DNA of 5,774 nt from Syntrophaceae bacterium UBA1411. Its GTDB lineage: Bacteria; Desulfobacterota; Syntrophia; Syntrophales; Smithellaceae. The stretch is taken from the NCBI GenBank assembly GCA_002304995.1, contig DBPV01000138.1, positions 12,822 through 18,595 on the forward strand, read 5' to 3'. The notes under the pieces are model-generated. The model ran no database searches and was not told the origin of the DNA. It saw only the letters and a list, made by a program, of their open reading frames with translations. The stretch's first letter is position 1; each line of letters starts with the position of its first letter. The position numbers were made by a program, and so were the translations under genes. Below are positions 1 to 4,805 of this stretch, one piece after another.

Positions 1-264
1 ACGACCATGGTCGCGTTCAGTCTGGAACTGGTTTTTCCGCTCATCAAAAACGCGGGCATGAAAGGCGTCGTCTTTTACGACGCGGGCAACACCTGGAACG
101 GGGGCTACTATCTCGACGATCTGAGAATGACCTGCGGCGCGGGCGTCCGCTGGTATTCGCCGATCGGCCCGCTGCGCCTGGAATACGGCTACGTCCTGGA
201 CCGCCGCGGTCTGAACGACGACGCCACGGGCCGCTGGGAATTCACCCTCGGTATGTTTATGTAA
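1..264 (+). CDS. bamA: BamA outer-membrane assembly factor, C-terminal barrel end (5' truncated by window)
   Basis: This is the last 87 codons of BamA (Omp85/YaeT), the outer-membrane beta-barrel that folds and inserts other outer-membrane proteins as the core of the BAM complex. The frame is open to base 1, so the gene starts upstream; the ATG at 7 is internal. Visible family signatures are the strand with VVFYDAGN (fragment residues 23-30) and the highly conserved block VRWYSPIGPLRLEYGY (49-64), which are typical of the last strands of the barrel. The final strand WEFTLGMFM (79-87) fits the beta-signal pattern, but the very last residue is Met where Phe or Trp is usual; Phe is the penultimate residue. 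POTRA domains are not in the window. Position directly before skp and lpxD is the classical bamA location. The identification is firm from motif and context; only the truncated part is unseen. Confidence 0.93.
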   Translation, partial: TTMVAFSLELVFPLIKNAGMKGVVFYDAGNTWNGGYYLDDLRMTCGAGVRWYSPIGPLRLEYGYVLDRRGLNDDATGRWEFTLGMFM

Positions 265-319
265 TGAAGGCAATGAAGCCGGCCTTCGCAACCGGATACC
301 CGAAAGGGTAAGCGAGGCC

Positions 320-359
320 GCAAGACCGGCATGACACACGGCACGCAATTGCAAGACCG
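320..359 (+). repeat. 9-bp direct repeat GCAAGACCG
   Basis: GCAAGACCG occurs at 320-328 and again at 351-359, so the copies start 31 bp apart, both within the bamA-skp gap. An 8-bp palindrome GCAATTGC (345-352) overlaps the start of the second copy. The spacing is close to three helical turns, so a regulator site is conceivable, but a chance repeat or a small duplication is at least as likely. No known operator is recognised. Confidence 0.3.
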
Positions 360-370
360 TCAACAAAAGA

Positions 371-376
371 GAGGAG
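371..376 (+). promoter_or_regulatory. Ribosome binding site of skp
   Basis: GAGGAG lies 8 nt before the ATG at 385. This Shine-Dalgarno match decides the start of skp: the upstream in-frame ATG at 331 has no comparable site and would put 18 polar residues in front of the signal peptide. Confidence 0.8.
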
Positions 377-384
377 ATCGTAAA

Positions 385-915
385 ATGAAGAAAAATATTT
401 GTCTGGCTGCAGGATTGTTCCTGCTGGTTTTCGTATGGGCGAATCCGGGCTTTGCCGCGGACAAAATCGGATTTGTCAATATGCAGGAGGTGATCCAGAC
501 ATCCACGGCCGGCAAAAAAGCCGCCGAGGAATTCAAGGGGATTCTGGCCAAAAAGCAGGACAGCATCAAGGCCGCGGAAAATGAACTCAAAAAGATGAAA
601 GACGAACTCGACAAACAGGCGTCGGTCATGACGGCTGCCGCCCGCAGCGAAAAGGAAACCGCCTATCAGAGAAAACTGCGCGACTACCAGCTTCTGGTCG
701 ACGACACCAACAAGGAGCTGCAGAGACGCGACCAGGAGTATTCCCAGAAACTGATCCCCGAAATTCTCAAAGCCGTCCGGGCCATCGGCGAAAGGGAAAA
801 ATATACCCTTATCATGGATTACAGCACGATGCCCCTTCCCTACCACGACAAGGCGGCGGACGTGACCAAAAAAGTCATCGAAGAATACAACAAGCAGCAG
901 AACGCCAAGAAGTAG
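385..915 (+). CDS. skp: Skp/OmpH-family periplasmic chaperone
   Basis: This encodes a 176-residue periplasmic chaperone of the Skp (OmpH/HlpA) family. In known members a trimer holds unfolded outer-membrane proteins in the periplasm and passes them to BAM. The N-terminus is a clear Sec signal peptide: basic MKKN, hydrophobic core at residues 6-18, and likely cleavage after GFA (24) or FAA (25). The mature protein opens with the family motif IGFVNMQEVI (28-37). Residues about 44-125 are rich in Lys, Glu, Ala and Gln with heptad-like spacing, matching the long coiled-coil tentacles. The C-terminal YTLIMD (140-145) and VTKKVIEEYN (160-169) segments return to the body domain as expected. Length is normal for the family. 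The ATG at 385 was chosen because of its strong ribosome binding site and direct fit to the signal peptide. It sits between bamA and lpxD, the usual place. Family assignment is firm; chaperone specificity is inferred. Confidence 0.92.
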   Translation: MKKNICLAAGLFLLVFVWANPGFAADKIGFVNMQEVIQTSTAGKKAAEEFKGILAKKQDSIKAAENELKKMKDELDKQASVMTAAARSEKETAYQRKLRDYQLLVDDTNKELQRRDQEYSQKLIPEILKAVRAIGEREKYTLIMDYSTMPLPYHDKAADVTKKVIEEYNKQQNAKK

Positions 916-921
916 CGGGCC

Positions 922-1971
922 ATGAAAAAAAGCGTTGCGGAAATAGCCGCCCTCATCGGCGGCAGCGTTTGCGGGGATGAAAACGCCCTCGTCGGCGACA
1001 TCCGGCCGATTGACGAGGCCGGGGAATCCGACCTTACGTTCATCTCCAACCCCAAGTATTTTAAAATGCTCAAAACGACGCGGGCGGCGGCTGTTTTAGT
1101 CCCGCCCGGCACCGTCGCGCCGGACAAAACCCTGATTGTCGTGGCCGATCCCTACGCGGCGTTCGCGAAACTCATGGCCGTCTTTTATCCTATCGACCAC
1201 GGCCCGGTAGGCGTCAGCCCGGACGCCTGCATCGAGGAGGGCGCCGTCGTTTCTCCGGAAGCGACCGTCCTGCCCCGGGCGGTCATCAGCCGCGGAGCGC
1301 AAATCGACCGGGGCGCCGTCATCTACCCCGGCGTTTACATCGGCCCGAACGCCCGCGTGGGCGAGGATTCCATCCTGTACGCCAACGTGACCGTTTACGC
1401 GCGCTGCATCATCGGCAAGCGGGTGATTCTCCATTCGGGCGTCGTCATCGGCGCGGACGGCTTCGGTTTTGCCGAACCGGGCGCGGGCAACGCCAAAATT
1501 CCCCAGGTCGGCATCGTCCAGATCGACGACGACGTGGAGCTGGGCGCCAACACCACCGTGGACCGGGCCGCCCTGGGAAAAACCTGGATTCAGCGCAACG
1601 TGAAAGTGGACAATCTCGTCCAGATCGCCCACAACGTCGTCATCGGCGAAAACTCGGCCATCGCCGCCCAGACCGGCATTTCGGGCTCCGCCAAAATCGG
1701 CAGGGGCGTCATCATCGGCGGGCAGGTCGGCATCGTCGGGCACATTTCCATCGGCGATCACGCCATGATCGCCGCGGCTTCCGGCATTCACAAAGACATT
1801 CCGGCGGGAGCGGTGGGCGGCGGAAGGCCTTTTCAAACCTACAAGGAGTGGCTGAAAGTCGAATCGAGTAAAATCCGCCTGCCCGAATACCGCGCCAAGC
1901 TCGACAAACTGATCCGGCAGGTGGAAGCGCTGGAAGAAAAAATTTCAAAAGCGGGGGAACACCAGACATGA
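922..1971 (+). CDS. lpxD: UDP-3-O-(3-hydroxyacyl)glucosamine N-acyltransferase LpxD
   Basis: LpxD performs the third step of lipid A synthesis in the cytoplasm, moving a 3-hydroxyacyl chain from acyl carrier protein onto the 2-amino group of the UDP-linked, already monoacylated sugar. The 349-residue product has the standard architecture: an N-terminal uridine-binding domain (about 1-97, with DLTFISNPKY at 37-46), a left-handed beta-helix of hexapeptide repeats (about 100-300), and a C-terminal helical tail (about 306-345) that is charged and probably a short coiled coil. The catalytic His in IAHN is residue 237, equivalent to E. coli His239, and His274 in VGH corresponds to E. coli His276. 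The segment GADGFGFA (177-184) is also characteristic. The gene starts 6 bp after skp with no strong Shine-Dalgarno, suggesting coupling, and its stop overlaps the lpxA start (ATGA). If the GnnA/GnnB pathway is active, this enzyme must accept a sugar whose 3-acyl chain is amide-linked. Confidence 0.96.
   Translation: MKKSVAEIAALIGGSVCGDENALVGDIRPIDEAGESDLTFISNPKYFKMLKTTRAAAVLVPPGTVAPDKTLIVVADPYAAFAKLMAVFYPIDHGPVGVSPDACIEEGAVVSPEATVLPRAVISRGAQIDRGAVIYPGVYIGPNARVGEDSILYANVTVYARCIIGKRVILHSGVVIGADGFGFAEPGAGNAKIPQVGIVQIDDDVELGANTTVDRAALGKTWIQRNVKVDNLVQIAHNVVIGENSAIAAQTGISGSAKIGRGVIIGGQVGIVGHISIGDHAMIAAASGIHKDIPAGAVGGGRPFQTYKEWLKVESSKIRLPEYRAKLDKLIRQVEALEEKISKAGEHQT
1953..1958 (+). promoter_or_regulatory. 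Ribosome binding site of lpxA inside lpxD
   Basis: GGGGGA lies 9 nt before the lpxA ATG at 1968, within the last codons of lpxD. Together with the ATGA stop/start overlap it supports coupled translation of lpxD and lpxA. Confidence 0.5.
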
Positions 1972-2741
1972 ACATTCATCCCACGGCAATTGTCGCACAG
2001 GACGCCCAAATCGCACCGGGCGTGGAAATCGGCCCCTACAGCGTGATCGGCCGGGACGTCAGCATCGGTCAAAATACCGTCATCGGGCCGCACGCGGTCA
2101 TCGACGATTACACGCAGATCGGCGAGAACTGCCGGATCTTTCAGTTCTGCTCCATCGGCGCTCCGCCCCAGGATCTGAAATTCACAGGCGAAAAGACGCG
2201 GGTTGTCATCGGCAACGGCAACACCATCCGCGAGTTCGTCACCATCCACCGCGCCACCACCGCCGACGAAGGCGTCACGCGCCTGGGCGACCACAACCTG
2301 CTCATGGCCTACGTGCACATCGCCCACAACTGCATCCTGGGCAATTCCATCATCATGTCCAACGTCGCGACGCTGGCCGGCCACGTGCAGATCGAAGACC
2401 ACGCCACCATCAGCGGGCTCACCGGCATCCACCAGTTCACGCGCATCGGGGCGCACTGCATGATCGGCGGCGCGTCCGCCGTCGTCAAAGACGTTCCGCC
2501 CTACACCATCGCCAACGGCAACCGCGCCAAGCTCTTCGGCCTCAACCTGATCGGGCTCAAAAGACGCGGCTTTGCCGACAACGTGATCGAGGCCCTCAAG
2601 GACGCCTACCGGATCATCTTCCGCTCCGACCTGCTTCTCGAGGTCGCGCTGGAAAAAGCGCAAAAGGATGTGGAGGACTTTCCCGAGGTGCGGCACTTTA
2701 TTCAATTTATCGAAAACTCCAAAAGAAGCATCTGCCGCTAG
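1968..2741 (+). CDS. lpxA: LpxA acyl-ACP:UDP-sugar acyltransferase, probably acting on UDP-GlcNAc3N
   Basis: LpxA starts lipid A synthesis by moving a 3-hydroxyacyl chain from acyl carrier protein to position 3 of the UDP-GlcNAc-type sugar. The product is 257 residues (E. coli 262), with a left-handed beta-helix of hexapeptide repeats (about 1-185) and a C-terminal helical domain beginning at GLKRRGF (196-202). Conserved residues by alignment to E. coli: His117 and catalytic His120 in VHIAHN (E. coli 122 and 125), His139 (144), His155-Gln156 (160-161), Gln68 and Lys71 in QDLK (73 and 76), and Arg199-Arg200 (204-205). Gly168 sits at the acyl-ruler position of E. coli Gly173, so a long chain near C14 is expected. 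E. coli Glu200 is replaced by Ile195. With gnnA/gnnB-like genes directly downstream, the likely acceptor is the 3-amino analogue UDP-GlcNAc3N, giving an amide bond. That preference comes from context and cannot be read from the residues alone. The start overlaps lpxD by 4 bp. Confidence 0.96.
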   Translation: MNIHPTAIVAQDAQIAPGVEIGPYSVIGRDVSIGQNTVIGPHAVIDDYTQIGENCRIFQFCSIGAPPQDLKFTGEKTRVVIGNGNTIREFVTIHRATTADEGVTRLGDHNLLMAYVHIAHNCILGNSIIMSNVATLAGHVQIEDHATISGLTGIHQFTRIGAHCMIGGASAVVKDVPPYTIANGNRAKLFGLNLIGLKRRGFADNVIEALKDAYRIIFRSDLLLEVALEKAQKDVEDFPEVRHFIQFIENSKRSICR

Positions 2742-2748
2742 AAAGAGA
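2742..2748 (+). promoter_or_regulatory. Weak ribosome binding site before the dehydrogenase gene
   Basis: The purine run AAAGAGA lies just after the lpxA stop. It is 3 nt from the ATG at 2752 and 6 nt from the adjacent in-frame ATG at 2755. The spacing slightly favours 2755, but the two starts differ by one Met only. Confidence 0.45.
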
Positions 2749-2751
2749 CAA

Positions 2752-3711
2752 ATGATGAAAACCGAAAAGACTATTCGCGTGGGCGTGGTGGGCATCGGCC
2801 ATCTGGGCACGTATCATCTGCAGAAATACGCCAAGATCGACGGGTGCGACATCGTCGCCGTCTCCGACGCTGAAGAGGAAAGGGCCGCCCGGGCGGGAGA
2901 ACAGTACGGCTGCGCGGCCTTCACGGACCACCGCGACCTTCTCGGCAAGGTGGACGCCGTCAGCATCGCCGTTCCGACCGGTTTCCATCACGCGGTCGCG
3001 CGGGACTTCCTGGCGGCGGGCGTGGATGTGCTCATCGAAAAGCCGCTTTGCGCCACCGTGGCGGAAGCGGACGACCTGCTCGCGCTTTCGGCCGCAAAGA
3101 ACTGCGTGTTCCAGGTCGGCTTCGTGGAGCGCTTCAATCCGGCCGTGATGGCCCTCGAAAAGGTCATCACGCGGCCGGTATTCATCGAAGTCCACCGTCT
3201 GCATCCGTTTTTTGAACGCGGCACGGACGTGGACGTCATTCTCGATTTGATGATCCACGATCTGGACATTATTTTGAAATTCGTCCGCTCGCCGCTCACC
3301 TCCGTCGAAGCGGTGGGCGTTCCCGTGCTGTCGGACAAAATCGACATCTCCAACGTGCGCCTGTCGTTTGCCTCCGGCTGCATCGCCAACGTGACGGCCA
3401 GCCGCATCAGCGCCAAGACGATGCAGAAGCTGCGTTTCTTCGGACCGGAAGGCTACCACGCCGTGGACACCCGCAAGCGCGAAATCCTGTCGCTCGGCCG
3501 GGCCGCCGGCCCCGACGGCAAGCAGCAGATCGTCCAGAACAATATCGACGTCGGCGACCACGATCCATTGGAAGAAGAAGTACGGTCGTTTGTCGCCTGC
3601 GTGCGGACGCGCTCCACGCCGATCGTATCGGGCGAGGAAGGCCGCAAGTCGCTCGCGCTGGCCGAAGAAATTTTACGCAAAATGAAAACACACGAGGATC
3701 TTCCCTTATGA
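2752..3711 (+). CDS. gnnA: Gfo/Idh/MocA-family NAD(P)-dependent dehydrogenase, GnnA-like (UDP-GlcNAc 3-dehydrogenase)
   Basis: The 319-residue product belongs to the Gfo/Idh/MocA oxidoreductases. An N-terminal Rossmann fold carries the dinucleotide motif GVVGIGHLG (11-19). The family EKP motif is at 96-98 with Lys97, followed by VGFVERFNP (122-130) opening the substrate-binding domain. The segment DLMIHDLDI (165-173) supplies the expected catalytic His169 with nearby Asp residues. No signal peptide or membrane segment is present, so it is cytoplasmic. Between lpxA and lpxB and followed by a DegT aminotransferase, it matches GnnA of Acidithiobacillus ferrooxidans, which oxidises the 3-hydroxyl of UDP-GlcNAc to a 3-keto sugar. 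A related enzyme class acts on UDP-GlcNAc uronic acid (WbpB/WlbA), so substrate identity rests on context. Start: ATG 2752 or 2755; the frame continues upstream into lpxA but without a plausible start there. It begins 10 bp after lpxA and overlaps the next gene by 4 bp. Confidence 0.85.
   Translation: MMKTEKTIRVGVVGIGHLGTYHLQKYAKIDGCDIVAVSDAEEERAARAGEQYGCAAFTDHRDLLGKVDAVSIAVPTGFHHAVARDFLAAGVDVLIEKPLCATVAEADDLLALSAAKNCVFQVGFVERFNPAVMALEKVITRPVFIEVHRLHPFFERGTDVDVILDLMIHDLDIILKFVRSPLTSVEAVGVPVLSDKIDISNVRLSFASGCIANVTASRISAKTMQKLRFFGPEGYHAVDTRKREILSLGRAAGPDGKQQIVQNNIDVGDHDPLEEEVRSFVACVRTRSTPIVSGEEGRKSLALAEEILRKMKTHEDLPL
3694..3697 (+). promoter_or_regulatory. Ribosome binding site of the aminotransferase gene
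   Basis: GAGG within the end of the dehydrogenase gene lies 10 nt before the ATG at 3708. With the ATGA overlap it supports coupled synthesis of the two enzymes, as expected for partners passing on a reactive keto-sugar. Confidence 0.5.
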
Positions 3712-4805
3712 TTCCCATGGTCGATTTGAAAAGACAGTACGCCCGGCTGAAAAGCCGGATAGACAAAGCGCTTGGCGAAGCCCTGGAGCAGACGCAGTTC
3801 ATTTTAGGCCCCAACGTCGGCAAGCTCGAAGAGGAAGTGGCGGCCTACCACAAGCTGACGCACGCCGTCGGCTGCGCCAACGGCACGGACGCGCTGCTTT
3901 TGGCCCTGCGCGCCTGCGGCATCGGCCCCGGCGACGAGGTTATCACCACGCCCTTCACGTTCATCGCCACGGCGGAAGTCGCGGCCCAGATCGGCGCGCG
4001 CGCCGTCTTTGTCGACATCTGTCCGGACACTTTCAACATCGATCCGGACAAGATTGAAGCCAAAATCACGCCCCGTACCAAAGCGATTGTTCCGGTGCAC
4101 CTGTTCGGCCACCCCGCCGATATGGATGCGATCTGTGCCATCGCGAAAAAGCACGGCCTTTTTGTCATCGAAGACTGCGCGCAGGCCTTCGGCGCAACCT
4201 ACCGGGGCCAAGCCGTCGGAACCTTCGGCGACACGGGCTGCTTCAGCTTTTTCCCCAGCAAGAACCTGGGCTGCTACGGCGACGGCGGCATCGTGATCAC
4301 CGGCAGCGAGCCCCTGGCCGCCAAAGTCAAAATGCTGCGCAACCACGGCAGCGCCGTGCGCTACTACCATTCGGAAGTCGGCTACAACAGCCGCCTCGAC
4401 GAGCTCCAGGCCGCCATCCTGCGCGTGAAGCTCCCGGAAATCGACGAGGCCAACGACGCGCGCCGGGCAAACGCCGCGGCTTACTGCGCGGCCCTGGCCG
4501 GAGGCGATATCCTGCTGCCGTCGGAGCGGCCGGACTGCCGCCATGTCTATCACCAGTTCACCCTGCGCGTTAAAAACCGCCAGACCGTCGCCGACGCGCT
4601 TGCCGCCGCGGGCATCGCCTCGGCCGTTTACTATCCGGTGCCCCTGCACCGGCAGGACGTCTTTGTCCGGATGTACGGGCCGCAGGAGAGCTTGCCCGTC
4701 GCGGAAGCCTGCGCCGCGGAAGTGCTCTCTCTGCCGATGTTTCCGGAACTGACGCCGGAGGAAATCCGCCGGATAACCGATGTGATCCGCAATGTCCGTT
4801 TCTGA
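3708..4805 (+). CDS. gnnB: DegT/DnrJ/EryC1-family PLP aminotransferase, GnnB-like (UDP-GlcNAc3N synthesis)
   Basis: This 365-residue protein is a sugar-nucleotide aminotransferase with the fold of aspartate aminotransferases. Visible motifs in order: LGPNVGKLEEE (33-43); the phosphate-binding NGTDALLLAL (58-67); DEVITTPFTFIAT (76-88); the PLP-ring contact Asp156 in IEDCAQAFGA (154-163); FSFFPSKNLG (179-188) with Lys185 as the Schiff-base lysine; GYNSRLDELQAAIL (225-238); and the C-terminal YYPVPLH segment (308-314). All expected catalytic residues are present and the length is normal. In the GnnA/GnnB pathway the enzyme transfers an amino group, from glutamate in the characterised system, to the 3-keto sugar, giving UDP-2-acetamido-3-amino-2,3-dideoxyglucose for LpxA. 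Close relatives such as WbpE/WlbC-type enzymes make other 3-amino sugars, so function depends on the lpxA-lpxB context, which is strong. The ATG overlaps the dehydrogenase stop by 4 bp. Confidence 0.87.
   Translation: MIPMVDLKRQYARLKSRIDKALGEALEQTQFILGPNVGKLEEEVAAYHKLTHAVGCANGTDALLLALRACGIGPGDEVITTPFTFIATAEVAAQIGARAVFVDICPDTFNIDPDKIEAKITPRTKAIVPVHLFGHPADMDAICAIAKKHGLFVIEDCAQAFGATYRGQAVGTFGDTGCFSFFPSKNLGCYGDGGIVITGSEPLAAKVKMLRNHGSAVRYYHSEVGYNSRLDELQAAILRVKLPEIDEANDARRANAAAYCAALAGGDILLPSERPDCRHVYHQFTLRVKNRQTVADALAAAGIASAVYYPVPLHRQDVFVRMYGPQESLPVAEACAAEVLSLPMFPELTPEEIRRITDVIRNVRF

Larger units (their letters stand above)
265..384 (+). other. bamA-skp intergenic region with possible folded RNA element
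   Basis: This 120-bp gap is the only sizeable non-coding stretch in the window. It contains a perfect 5-bp stem TACCC/GGGTA (297-301 with 306-310) closed by a GAAA tetraloop (302-305). An outer stem pairs 281-289 with 312-319, with one bulged T at 286. An alternative pairing joins 278-282 (GCCGG) with 326-330 (CCGGC). There is no T-tract after the stem, so it does not look like an intrinsic terminator, and I see no convincing -35/-10 pair. It may be an mRNA processing or stabilising structure between bamA and skp, or it may have no function. The structure was read by eye without energy calculation. Confidence 0.45.

Noticed and set aside
278..330. Intrinsic terminator after bamA
   Set aside because: The stems are present but no run of T follows, so a rho-independent terminator is not supported.
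281..335. Cyclic di-GMP (GEMM-I) riboswitch
   Set aside because: A GNRA-capped stem and a nearby GCAAG string loosely recall the motif, but the conserved core strings and the second stem do not line up, and no expression platform is visible.
331..384. Upstream ATG at 331 as the skp start
   Set aside because: It would add 18 polar residues ahead of a textbook signal peptide and lacks a ribosome binding site, whereas ATG 385 has GAGGAG at proper spacing.
340..386. Sigma-70-like promoter from TTGCAA (349-354) to TAAAAT (381-386)
   Set aside because: The gap between boxes is about 26 bp, too long, and the second box overlaps the skp start codon.
1096..1836. Long antisense open frame across lpxD
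   Set aside because: It mirrors the strong third-position GC bias of lpxD. Its translation is Asp/Val/Gly/Ala-rich low-complexity sequence with no family motif.
2668..2751. N-terminal extension of the dehydrogenase from ATG 2668
   Set aside because: The 28 extra codons lie wholly in lpxA and read as out-of-frame lpxA sequence; the Rossmann motif already lies at a normal distance from the ATG at 2752.
2752..4805. Horizontally inserted island of two sugar genes
   Set aside because: Base and codon style look the same as in the neighbours, junctions overlap neatly, and there are no flanking repeats or transposase traces, so recent insertion is not supported.
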